64,000 nt of DNA from an uncultured Phycisphaerales bacterium (lineage in GTDB: Bacteria > Planctomycetota > Phycisphaerae > Tepidisphaerales > Tepidisphaeraceae): NCBI GenBank assembly GCA_903871935.1, contig CAIQIQ010000083.1, forward strand, positions 1 through 64,000. The letters run 5' to 3'. The notes beneath the pieces were generated by a model. That model searched no databases. It was not told the DNA's origin and worked only from the letters and a program-made list of their open reading frames with translations. The translations under genes and the position numbers were made by a program. Each line of letters opens with the position of its first letter. Position 1 is the stretch's first letter. Positions 1 to 7,573 of the stretch are shown in pieces.

Positions 1-1140
1 GGAGGGGGTATGGAGGGTGGGGCGGCGGGGTTGGTGGAGAAGGTGATGGCGGGGATTGGGGGTGGGGGTGGGAACGGGACGGCCGGGCTGATTGCGAAAG
101 GAGCGGAGAAGATGATGGTGTGGGCGAAGGTGAAGGTGGTGGCGGCGGTGATTGTTCTTATGGTTGCGGCCGGGGTTGGAGTGGGCATCGCGGCAGGGCA
201 GAGCAAAGCGCGGCCGGCACCGGCTGTTGCCAAAGCGGCGAAGCTCCCGGTGGAAGTGAGTCCGCAGACGCGCCAACTGGCGGCGAAAATCGCGGACGAG
301 ATCGAGGCCAACATGGCCAAGACGACGAGGATAGGGTACACATTTCGCATCGATTACGGGCTGCCGGAGGATACGGATATTGCCGGGAAGAAGATCGGCC
401 CGCCGAGGCAGATCAGCGCAACGGGTGAATACTCTCTTGATGTCGCATCAGGGCGCCAGTATCTGCTTCGAATCACGCAAGCGGACAAGCCGGCGGATCG
501 GTTGGAAACGGAGATTGGCGGCATCCCCGGCCGATGGACCGTCTGGTACTCAATGGATCCGGGTTCGGCGTACCGATGGGCACAGGTTACGAGCGATCCT
601 CCTGCTGACCTGAGAGACGAATTTCGAATCGGATATTGTCTGATAGGCACATCAAGCTTGCCTGAGGTGATTCGTACCGCAATGGATATCGAGATCAGCA
701 AAGATACTTTGGACGGCGATGAGTGTTATCGCATTGCCATGATTGCTCATCAGGGCGTACGGACAATCAGGGACGAGAAAGCTGGTGTGTTTATGGTTGA
801 TGAGCCTCGCTGCATCTGGTTGTCGATCAATCATGGCCTCCTGCCGATTCGTGTTGACGACTACAATATCGTACCCCCGCCAGACCAGTGGAACGTTGCG
901 ACGCTGGTCAAGCCGGAACGACTCTTCAGCATGAGCCTGCAACTGGATCTCAAGCAGATGGATAACGGTACGTGGCTCCCCTCGCGAAGTGTGAACTATA
1001 TGTTTCATCCGGGTGGCATCCGATGGGGAACGCAGATCAACTATGACGAGGTTGTGGTCAACAATGCCGTAACCGTGAAGACCGTGGCGATTCCGGCAGC
1101 CGAGCGCAAGGCCGTGCTCAAGGACATGCTGCGGAAGTGA
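1..1140 (+). CDS. Membrane-anchored protein, sigma-factor-type tail plus extracellular domain (5' truncated)
   Basis: The frame is open to the left edge, so the true start lies outside the window and the ATG at 10 is probably internal. A Gly-rich linker is followed by a short helix (AEKMMVWAKVKV) and one hydrophobic segment of about 20 residues ending near residue 63, then about 310 residues of predicted extracytoplasmic sequence. In planctomycetes this linker-helix-TM arrangement is common at the C-terminus of ECF sigma factors carrying an outward-facing extension, so the missing N-terminus may hold sigma2/sigma4 domains (inference). The outer part resembles a LolA-like beta-rich fold, only weakly. 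The DNA encoding the linker and the first part of the TM helix is duplicated at 1174-1244. Confidence 0.6.
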   Translation, partial: GGGMEGGAAGLVEKVMAGIGGGGGNGTAGLIAKGAEKMMVWAKVKVVAAVIVLMVAAGVGVGIAAGQSKARPAPAVAKAAKLPVEVSPQTRQLAAKIADEIEANMAKTTRIGYTFRIDYGLPEDTDIAGKKIGPPRQISATGEYSLDVASGRQYLLRITQADKPADRLETEIGGIPGRWTVWYSMDPGSAYRWAQVTSDPPADLRDEFRIGYCLIGTSSLPEVIRTAMDIEISKDTLDGDECYRIAMIAHQGVRTIRDEKAGVFMVDEPRCIWLSINHGLLPIRVDDYNIVPPPDQWNVATLVKPERLFSMSLQLDLKQMDNGTWLPSRSVNYMFHPGGIRWGTQINYDEVVVNNAVTVKTVAIPAAERKAVLKDMLRK

Positions 1141-1164
1141 TGGGCGGCCAAGTCGACCGCATGG

Positions 1165-1296
1165 GGTGGGGCTGGGAACGGGACGGCCGGGCTGATTGCG
1201 AAAGGAGCGGAGAAGATGATGACGTGGGCGAAGGTGAAGGTGGCGGCGAGAAAAGAGCGGAGAGCGAAAAGCGAAAAGCGGAAGGATGAGGGATGA
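1165..1296 (+). pseudogene. Truncated duplicate of the linker/TM segment of the preceding gene
   Basis: Positions 1174-1243 match 70-139 with two mismatches. In the matching frame the fragment encodes the same GNGTAGLIAKGAEKMM linker, then after about 25 codons runs into purine-rich sequence and stops at 1294-1296. It has no in-frame start codon and no sigma or extracellular domain, so it looks like a leftover from tandem duplication or deletion between paralogues. Confidence 0.6.
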
Positions 1297-1352
1297 AGGC
1301 CCGCCGCGGCGGGTAAACTGCAGGATGAAGGATAAAGGCGGAAAGCATGCGA
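1244..1352 (+). repeat. Purine-rich degenerate intergenic repeat (AAGGATGAAGG-type)
   Basis: The plus strand is almost pure A/G with repeated words such as AGCGAAAAGCG, GGATGAGGGATGAAGG and AGGATGAAGG, interrupted by a small palindrome (CCCGCCGCGGCGGG, 1300-1313). Similar words occur at 2362-2425 and 49389-49448, always on the plus strand and between genes. Confidence 0.55.
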
Positions 1353-1357
1353 AAGAG

Positions 1358-1972
1358 ATGGACGTGAGGCGACGCATTTTCGGCATTCTCTCGGCATTGT
1401 CGCTGCTGCTGTGTGTGGTTCTCGTATTGCTGTACCTCGGTGGTCTGAAGTCGGCTTGGACTGTTGGGTATGCCGCGACCGGTCACTACTACGCCCTGAG
1501 CACGGCCCCCAGACACAGCCTCTTCCTGATTGCCTTTCATGACCGGATGGTGGTCGGGAGTGGCTGGGTGTTACGTCGTGATCCGCCTGGCGCATTGCCG
1601 ATGCCACCGTCCCCCAGTGGCACGTCGTATGTTGCCATAGCCAAGCCGGACTGGAACTGGTATGGCCGCACTGACCGAATCAAAGCTCCACCGCTGTTTG
1701 ATTACGCATCCTTCAACGCTATAGCTAACCCCGGAGCCACCGAGCGGATCGTACAAGTGTGGCCTATCCCTTACATCGTAATGGGCATGGTGTTGCCGTT
1801 CTGGTATGTAGTGCGATGGGTCAATGCGAGGCGGCGGATCAGGCAACGGCTGGCGGCTGGTCTCTGCCTCACCTGCGGGTATGACCTGCGGGCGAGCAAA
1901 GAGCGGTGTCCGGAGTGTGGGACGGCGATTCCGGCAGATTCGGCGGCTGGCAGCGAATCTAAGGCGAAATAA
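1358..1972 (+). CDS. Two-TM protein with C-terminal planctomycete zinc ribbon
   Basis: 204 residues. The ATG at 1358 is preferred because a hydrophobic segment begins about eight residues after it and the upstream codons are low-complexity purine-rich sequence. TM segments lie at about residues 8-28 and near 145-165. The C-terminus carries CxxCGYDLRAS...CPECG, a four-cysteine zinc ribbon that recurs in planctomycete membrane proteins of unknown function. The ribbon should be cytoplasmic if both helices span. The middle region (about residues 35-140) would be extracytoplasmic. No catalytic motif is visible. Confidence 0.7.
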   Translation: MDVRRRIFGILSALSLLLCVVLVLLYLGGLKSAWTVGYAATGHYYALSTAPRHSLFLIAFHDRMVVGSGWVLRRDPPGALPMPPSPSGTSYVAIAKPDWNWYGRTDRIKAPPLFDYASFNAIANPGATERIVQVWPIPYIVMGMVLPFWYVVRWVNARRRIRQRLAAGLCLTCGYDLRASKERCPECGTAIPADSAAGSESKAK

Positions 1973-2107
1973 GATTTGAAGAAGAAGGAGGGTGGAACTT
2001 CTGACGTGGGTAGGGAGATCATGCCAAGCGGGGCGTCAGCAGCGCATCAAAGCCTTTGAGCCCTCCGCCTATGCGGCCGAGGACGGCCGCGGCACCGCAG
2101 CGGAAGA

Positions 2108-2219
2108 CGATTCTGCTGAAAAAGTTGATAATCACCCTAACTCGCATGCAAAAAGTCCAGAAAAACGCGTTGCAGAGTCCTGCGAAACGCACGTTTTGAG
2201 GGGTTCTTCAGCAGAATCG
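2108..2219. mobile_element. MITE-like element with 16-bp terminal inverted repeats
   Basis: The left end CGATTCTGCTGAAAAA (2108-2123) is the reverse complement of the right end (2204-2219) at 15 of 16 positions. The same four bases, AAGA, flank both ends (2104-2107 and 2220-2223), as expected of a target-site duplication. The 80-bp interior has no coding capacity. It could be a non-autonomous relative or remnant of an insertion sequence; no transposase is present in the window. Confidence 0.5.
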
Positions 2220-2361
2220 AAGACCGCTGCGCCACGTTCCCACTGCGCGAGTCGCACTCAAGCAGGACAGGTGGTGTGTGGCGAGTGTCTGTGCTCCCTC
2301 ACGTTCCAAGGTCTTCTTCGCGTTCGGCACCCGCGGCCGAGGTCGGCACGCTCTACCAAAA

Positions 2362-2425
2362 CAAGGATGAAGGCGGAAGGACGAAGGATGAAAGCGGACA
2401 TGGAGAGGAGATTGGAGATTTGGGG
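2362..2425 (+). repeat. Purine-rich intergenic repeat, second copy
   Basis: Contains AGGATGAAGGCGGAAGG, ACGAAGGATGAAAGCGG and GGAGAGGAGATTGGAG, sharing words with 1244-1352 and 49389-49448. Purine-only over long runs on the plus strand. Confidence 0.5.
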
Positions 2426-2435
2426 GACCGGGGGA

Positions 2436-2473
2436 CAGCCTGAAGGCTGAACTACGAACGTACGCTGAAGCGT
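2436..2473. repeat. Twin short hairpins with TGAA loops (REP-like)
   Basis: Two adjacent stem-loops: CAGCC-TGAA-GGCTG (2436-2449) and ACGC-TGAA-GCGT (2462-2473), separated by 12 bp. Identical loops in neighbouring hairpins suggest a REP-like repeat rather than chance. Confidence 0.4.
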
Positions 2474-2495
2474 GTACTCCTGTCGGGTCACGCCT

Positions 2496-2545
2496 TTTCA
2501 GGCCAACCCGAAATCACCCATGGGTGATTTCGGGTTGACCTGAAA
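2496..2545. repeat. 50-bp near-perfect palindrome
   Basis: Positions 2496-2520 are the reverse complement of 2521-2545 with one mismatch (2503) and no spacer; the centre is CCCATGGG. No T-run follows on either strand, so it is not a canonical intrinsic terminator. It lies 42 bp downstream of the AraC-type gene stop codon. Confidence 0.8.
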
Positions 2546-2587
2546 CCGCGGTGTGAGTCAGGTGCCCGATCCCATAAAAAGCGTGCC

Positions 2588-3784
2588 TTACTTAGCCTGT
2601 TTGCGGAATTCGGCGGGGGTCATCCCGCGGTATTTTCTGAAAACCTTGGTGAAGTAGCTTTGATCGGGGAAGCCGGTTTCCAGGGCGATGATCTTCAGGT
2701 CGCGCTGGCTGTTGGCGAGCATGTCGGCCGCCTTGTCTACCCGCATCTGGTTGAGGACTTGCGTGAAGCTCTGGCCGAGGTGGTGCTTGAAGTAGCGGGA
2801 GAAGTGGGAGGGTGACATGAACGCGGCATCGGCCGCCTGATCGCGCGAGATGTTTTCGCAGCAGTGCTCGGCCATGAACTGCAGGGCGCGAGAGAGCATG
2901 TCCGGGGCGCTTTGCTTGCGATGCCGGTGGATCGAATTCATGATCCGCTCAAGGATGTCGGAGAGCCAGGGGGAGAGTTCCTCATCGGAGCGGAGGCGGG
3001 CAAGCTGCACGAGGCTGGCGTAGTTGGTGCCCAAAAGTTCTTCGGGTTCGCCGCCGGCTTCCACGGCGGTGCGCGAGAGCATGACCACCAGTTCCATGAA
3101 GAAGCTCTTGATCAGGTCCAGGTTGTCGCCGGCGCGATGGATCATGGCGACGAGCATATGGTTGAGCATGGCGCGAGCCTGTGGCCGGTCGCCTTTGCGG
3201 ATGGCGGCCAGGAGCATCGGTTCTTCAAGCAGATAGGTTGCCCGCATGTCATAGCTGCTGCCGGCCTTGAAGGTATGAATGGCCTCAGCACGCAGGCGTT
3301 CGCGATTGGATTCGGAGCGGCGGGCTTCCAGCAGGGCGGCGTTGGTCAGGTTCGCCTCTTCGGCCAGCCGGCGCAGGTCGTGGCAGGCTGCGCGGATATC
3401 CAGGGCGGTGGACATCGTGCCATCGGGGAAGACGACATCCTCGGCGATGGCCGCCACCAGGCCGCCGAGCACCTTGGCATTGTGCATGAGCGGAACGGCC
3501 CAGACGATCATCCCTTCGGCGGCCGGCTCGACGGCCGGTTCGCCCCAGCGCAGGGCCTCTTCAATGGCAAGGTGGCGTACCGAGATGAGTGGTTCACTGT
3601 CGCGCCCGCGCCCGGTGATGGGATGAACCAGTCGGCCATCTGGGCAGGTTACCTGCAGAGGGATGCTCCAGTGCTGGCGATAAACCGCATCGAGGCGTGC
3701 AAACGTTTGGGCATCGATTCCACACTCCATGAGCGTAGTTGCATCACCATCGGTGGGCGGGTTGTTCCTGCGTTGAGTTTGCAT
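2588..3784 (-). CDS. AraC-family transcriptional regulator with N-terminal sensory domain
   Basis: 398 residues. The last ~100 residues form a double helix-turn-helix of the AraC type: SRDQAADAAFMSPSHFSRYFKHHLG is the first HTH and LKIIALETGFPDQSYFTKVFRKYRGMTPAEFRK the second, the classical AraC signature. Residues about 20-115 resemble a PocR-like ligand-binding domain (weak), followed by a helical linker. The start is uncertain: a second ATG lies 18 codons downstream (3730) and neither has a clear Shine-Dalgarno. It is divergent from the GHMP kinase gene with only 39 bp between starts, so it may regulate that gene. Confidence 0.85.
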   Translation of the reverse strand: MQTQRRNNPPTDGDATTLMECGIDAQTFARLDAVYRQHWSIPLQVTCPDGRLVHPITGRGRDSEPLISVRHLAIEEALRWGEPAVEPAAEGMIVWAVPLMHNAKVLGGLVAAIAEDVVFPDGTMSTALDIRAACHDLRRLAEEANLTNAALLEARRSESNRERLRAEAIHTFKAGSSYDMRATYLLEEPMLLAAIRKGDRPQARAMLNHMLVAMIHRAGDNLDLIKSFFMELVVMLSRTAVEAGGEPEELLGTNYASLVQLARLRSDEELSPWLSDILERIMNSIHRHRKQSAPDMLSRALQFMAEHCCENISRDQAADAAFMSPSHFSRYFKHHLGQSFTQVLNQMRVDKAADMLANSQRDLKIIALETGFPDQSYFTKVFRKYRGMTPAEFRKQAK

Positions 3785-3823
3785 TCGCCGGCCTGTTCCG
3801 TTTCAATCTGCCACCTGAGCAAT

Positions 3824-4822
3824 ATGGTAATCACTACGCATGCCTATGCACGCGCGGGAATCGTCGGCAACCCTTCCGATGGGTACTTCGGAAAGACGAT
3901 TTCCTGTGCGATTCGCAACTTCAGGGTAACGGTTCGCCTTTGGGAGTCTCCTCGGCTGGAGGTCCTGCCCGGCTCGGGCGACCTGTGCCAGTTCAATAGC
4001 GTCAATGAGTTCCTGCGCGATGTCAAGCTGCACGGTTATTACGGCGGCATGCGTCTGATCAAGGCCACCATCTACAAGTTCCACTCTTATTGCCGAAAGC
4101 AGGGGATTACCCTGCATGGCGGCAACTTTACCATTGAGTTTGAGTCGGATGTGCCTCGCCTGGTAGGCCTGTCGGGGTCGAGCGGCATCGTCACTGCGAC
4201 CATGCGGGCACTGATGCAGTTCTACAAGGTCGAGATCCCGAAGCATTATCTGCCTACGCTCGTGCTGGACTGTGAGAAGGGCGAATTGGGCATCGCTGCC
4301 GGGCTGCAGGATCGCGTGATCCAGACGTATGAAGGCATCGTCTACATGGACTTTGCCAAGGAACTGGTCACCACCCGCGGGTATGGCGAGTACCGGCCGC
4401 TGCAACTGCGGCAGCTTCCGCCGCTCTTTGTGGCGTACGACCCCGCCCGTGCCGAGATCAGTGAGGTGGCGCACCGCAACCTGCGGGCGTTGTGGGAAGC
4501 TGGCGATCAGGCGGTTGTCTCGTCGATGAGCAAGTTCCGCGATTTGACCGACCAGGGCAAAGAGGCACTGCTTAAGAGCGACTGGGATGCCCTGGGCAAG
4601 GTGATGAATGCCAACTACGACCTGCGGCGCACGATCATGGATATTCCGCCGGAGAATCATCGCATGATCGAGGTTGCCCGCGCCAACGGCGCCAGCGCTC
4701 ATTTCACCGGCTCGGGCGGCGCGATCATCGGTCTGTATCGCGATGAAGAGCACTACCAGAAGCTCTGCCAGGCACTGGGCCAGATCCGCTGCACGGTGAT
4801 CAAGCCGATCATCTATGGATGA
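3824..4822 (+). CDS. GHMP-family sugar kinase, glucuronokinase-like
   Basis: 332 residues from the ATG at 3824; the frame is open much further upstream but there it is antisense to the AraC gene. The N-terminus (YARAGIVGNPSDGYFGKTIS) and the glycine/serine loop GLSGSSGIVTA match the GHMP kinase family, and both are especially close to plant glucuronokinase as I remember it. A C-terminal GSGGAIIGLY loop is the usual third GHMP motif. Expected reaction: ATP-dependent anomeric phosphorylation of glucuronate or a related sugar (inferred from family). It is divergent from the AraC gene and followed by a bidirectional hairpin at 4917-4954. Confidence 0.8.
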   Translation: MVITTHAYARAGIVGNPSDGYFGKTISCAIRNFRVTVRLWESPRLEVLPGSGDLCQFNSVNEFLRDVKLHGYYGGMRLIKATIYKFHSYCRKQGITLHGGNFTIEFESDVPRLVGLSGSSGIVTATMRALMQFYKVEIPKHYLPTLVLDCEKGELGIAAGLQDRVIQTYEGIVYMDFAKELVTTRGYGEYRPLQLRQLPPLFVAYDPARAEISEVAHRNLRALWEAGDQAVVSSMSKFRDLTDQGKEALLKSDWDALGKVMNANYDLRRTIMDIPPENHRMIEVARANGASAHFTGSGGAIIGLYRDEEHYQKLCQALGQIRCTVIKPIIYG

Positions 4823-4916
4823 CGGATCAGGTCGCGATGCATTCCTCGCCATCTTGCCGGCTCAGCGGACGATCTCGCCTTCCCGATTCACTGCGTCGTG
4901 CTGTGCTCCAAACAAG

Positions 4917-4954
4917 AGACCTCATCGCCCGACGTGTGTCGGGCGATGAGGTCT
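4917..4954. terminator. Bidirectional intrinsic terminator
   Basis: A perfect 17-bp stem (4917-4933 / 4938-4954) with a GTGT loop, between the convergent GHMP kinase and rpmH genes. Flanks are moderately T-rich in both directions (TGTACTTCTCTTG on plus, CTCTTGTTTG on minus). Confidence 0.8.
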
Positions 4955-4985
4955 TGTACTTCTCTTGTAACGCTGCGGCCAGGCG

Positions 4986-5120
4986 CTAGACGACCTGGAC
5001 TTTCCGGCCGGCGCGACGCTTGCGGTTGATCGTCTTGCGGCCGAGGGTCGTCTTCATCCGGGCGCGGAACCCGATCTTGCGTGCACGCTTGATGTTGCTC
5101 TTCTTATGTGGGTAATGCAT
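4986..5120 (-). CDS. rpmH: 50S ribosomal protein bL34
   Basis: A 44-residue, very basic protein beginning MHYPHKKSNIKRARKIGF and containing the family core GFRARMKTTLGRKTINRKRR, typical bL34 length and composition. A purine-rich ribosome binding site (AGGAAGGA) lies 11 nt upstream of the ATG. The start is 20 bp after the stop of the upstream propeller gene on the same strand, and a strong hairpin follows. The usual partner rnpA (RNase P protein) is not next to it, nor is dnaA in the window. Confidence 0.95.
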   Translation of the reverse strand: MHYPHKKSNIKRARKIGFRARMKTTLGRKTINRKRRAGRKVQVV

Positions 5121-5140
5121 GGTATTTGCGGTCCTTCCTG

Positions 5141-7414
5141 CTATCTGTCCTGCACCGTGATGATTAAGGTTTCATAGGCCGTATTGCCCGCGGCATCGGC
5201 CGCCCGTATCGTCACCTGATGCGGTCCGGCCGCGAGCTTCGTTACGACGAACTTCACCGTTTCATCCGGAGAATCGTAAAGCATATCAGAAGAATAGGCG
5301 GCCTGCCAGTCATCGCGGGCGTCAACGGCATAGTCTACCCCGGCCACCGTGCCGGTACGGTCCACCACACGCAGCGAGATCTCAGCCCCATCCTTCGTCG
5401 GCACGGACTTCAGGTCGCCAATGACCGGTGGCGTGTTGTCGATCATGACAGGATCGCTGAACCGGCTGCCAGTCTTGCCTTCGCCAACGGGGTTGGTTTG
5501 CTCATCAGAGGCCGTGACCCGCACCTGATACCGGCCATCGGCCATCTTGCGCGTTTCCCATATATAGCTGGTTTCTGTCAGCTTGTCTTTGAGCAGGATC
5601 CACGGCCCCTGATGGCCCAGGCGGTAGTGCAACGCGTAAACAAGGCGATCGCTGTTGGCATCCGATGCCTCCCACTTGATCGTGTAGCTGGCGGGTGATC
5701 TCGCCGGCGGAGCCTTTTTCCCCGCGTCCACATCATCGTTGGGCACCGGCTCCACCTCAACCGAGTTCACCTTGGGAGCGATGTTCGGCACGATGTAGTT
5801 CGCCTTCACCTGCTCGATGGTGGGTGTGCTATCGGGCGCCTGGGTGCTCAATGTCAGGCGATACTGCAGGAATCGCGCTGGCGGTGAGGAGATCGGAATA
5901 AACTCGGCGGCCGGCATCTCATCCGACCAGGCCGACCATCCACCGGCATCCGGGTCGCTGGTATTGCCCGATCGGCTCGCCACGGTCACGGCGGTGCGGG
6001 CGGGCAAGGTTCCATCAAGCTGCAGTTTGCCAAATCGGGCGACCTGCGCTGCATCCAGGGCGTCACTTGTCAATGTGCCCTTGCTGGCGTAGCCGCCACC
6101 CATCTGCACGAGCATGCCGGGATTCGACAGTCCAAGCAGTACGCTCGCATCGGGCAGCATCGCCATGGCCGATACCTGATGTGAATCGCTCCGCCACAGG
6201 GCGGTGCATTCATCGTCGCCAGGCCGATACTCAAGCACCTGTCCTTGTGACCCCGTGCCCAGCAGCAGTGACTTTCCCGTCCAGAGCATGCAGTAGACCG
6301 TGCCCGAGCGGCGCAGGACCTCGGTGACAAATCCCGACGGTGAAATCCGATACACCGCCATGCTGCCTTCGGTATCTTCTGTGCCCAAGGCTGCGGCCAT
6401 TGCCTGTGTCGGGGTCTTGGTCGGCTGTGTCTGTGGTGGCGTGGGCACATCCCCTTCTTGGGGATCCGTGTCCAGGATCCTCAAGCGCTGCGAGGGCACC
6501 GCTTTCTTGGGAATCGGCTCGGGCTCTCCGGGACTGGGGTTTGGCAGAGCAGGAGGCTGAGGCGCTGCTGCGGGCTCTCGGCGCAGTGGAACGTCCGGGC
6601 TCAAGCGGCTTCGGCCGGCGCTTGGCGGCTGCTCGCGTCCACTGACCTCAGCGGCAAGTGCGGCGGCGACGTAAATGTTGCCCTCGCCATCATGCGCCAA
6701 CGCGGCGACTTCCGACTCACCGGCATCATAGAGGACAAACCACTCGCCGGTTTTCACGTTCACCCGCAACACCAGTGCGTCAGGGTCGGTGCCGATGATG
6801 ACGTCGTCACCCTTGTCCGCCATGAGATGAGTCAGATTGTGCTGTTTGGAAGTTAATACCACACGCGGTTTGCTCTCGGGCGAGACCTCGATCAATTTCC
6901 CTGTCGGCCCGGTTGCCAGCAGGATGTTCCCATCCGGACGAAGCAGGATCCCCCAGATGAACTGCAGATCATCAGGCGAAAAAAGCGCCTTCGACTCGCC
7001 TGTTGCCAGGTTGATCCGTACCAGACCAGGCTTTCGGCCGCTAATGCCAGCGAGCAGTTGCCCATCCGGCTGAAGCTGCATGGCCGTCACCAGCGTGTCA
7101 GGACCGGCCGCGTATAGTTGCGTGACCTCGCCGGTCTTGGATCGCCGCAGGATTACGCCTTCTGGACCGGTGCCGATCAAGGTTGTCCCGTCGGCCGTCT
7201 GCGCCAGACAGTAAACGACGTCCAGGCGAGGATCATCTTTGATCAGTGGCTGGGTACTGCGCGAGAGCCTGAGCTCGCCATGGCTGGCGACGACCACCTC
7301 ACGCATGGTGCCGGAGCCGAAATCGTCAGCGGCTCTCTGCACCCAACTGGAGGTAGTCACGGCCCAAGACCATGAAGTAGCGCAGAACAGGACGAATGAA
7401 ACCATTATCCGCAT
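5141..7414 (-). CDS. Secreted beta-propeller protein with C-terminal Ig-like domains
   Basis: 757 residues with a signal peptide (hydrophobic core at residues 4-17). Residues ~50-255 and ~355-450 are short repeated blades of the type LLRPDGNILLATGPTGKLIEV (NHL/WD-like propeller). They are split by a Pro-rich, low-complexity segment (~260-350). The C-terminal ~210 residues contain Ig/fibronectin-like modules ending in GPHQVTIRAADAAGNTA, common in extracellular planctomycete proteins. No catalytic residues are recognisable; a binding or scaffold role outside the cytoplasm is likely. It sits directly upstream of rpmH and is divergent from the phosphatase gene at 7574. Confidence 0.75.
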   Translation of the reverse strand: MRIMVSFVLFCATSWSWAVTTSSWVQRAADDFGSGTMREVVVASHGELRLSRSTQPLIKDDPRLDVVYCLAQTADGTTLIGTGPEGVILRRSKTGEVTQLYAAGPDTLVTAMQLQPDGQLLAGISGRKPGLVRINLATGESKALFSPDDLQFIWGILLRPDGNILLATGPTGKLIEVSPESKPRVVLTSKQHNLTHLMADKGDDVIIGTDPDALVLRVNVKTGEWFVLYDAGESEVAALAHDGEGNIYVAAALAAEVSGREQPPSAGRSRLSPDVPLRREPAAAPQPPALPNPSPGEPEPIPKKAVPSQRLRILDTDPQEGDVPTPPQTQPTKTPTQAMAAALGTEDTEGSMAVYRISPSGFVTEVLRRSGTVYCMLWTGKSLLLGTGSQGQVLEYRPGDDECTALWRSDSHQVSAMAMLPDASVLLGLSNPGMLVQMGGGYASKGTLTSDALDAAQVARFGKLQLDGTLPARTAVTVASRSGNTSDPDAGGWSAWSDEMPAAEFIPISSPPARFLQYRLTLSTQAPDSTPTIEQVKANYIVPNIAPKVNSVEVEPVPNDDVDAGKKAPPARSPASYTIKWEASDANSDRLVYALHYRLGHQGPWILLKDKLTETSYIWETRKMADGRYQVRVTASDEQTNPVGEGKTGSRFSDPVMIDNTPPVIGDLKSVPTKDGAEISLRVVDRTGTVAGVDYAVDARDDWQAAYSSDMLYDSPDETVKFVVTKLAAGPHQVTIRAADAAGNTAYETLIITVQDR

Positions 7415-7573
7415 CAGAGCCGTGCCTTTCTTGCAGCCAAGTCTATCCTGTGACAGTGATTAGGAATAGGTTCATAGTTCTGCCATGGGGCCTGTAATGC
7501 TCTTGATCATAGGGGCGGAAGTTTGCGAAAGTTCCATCGTGACCTGCGCCCCGCCACGTGGTATATCCATGGT

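Larger units (their letters stand above)
1973..2587. other. Gene-free region with repeats and hairpins
   Basis: No convincing gene. It holds a 112-bp MITE-like element (2108-2219), a purine-rich repeat (2362-2425), twin TGAA-loop hairpins (2436-2473) and a 50-bp palindrome (2496-2545). The downstream gene is on the minus strand, so this is a convergent intergenic region. Confidence 0.6.

Noticed and set aside
1992..2450. Open frame of about 150 codons on the plus strand
   Set aside because: It runs straight through the MITE-like element and purine-rich repeat, has no recognisable motif and no ribosome binding site.
2864..3823. Possible 320-residue N-terminal extension of the GHMP kinase
   Set aside because: It is antisense to a clear AraC gene; the kinase family begins at the ATG at 3824.
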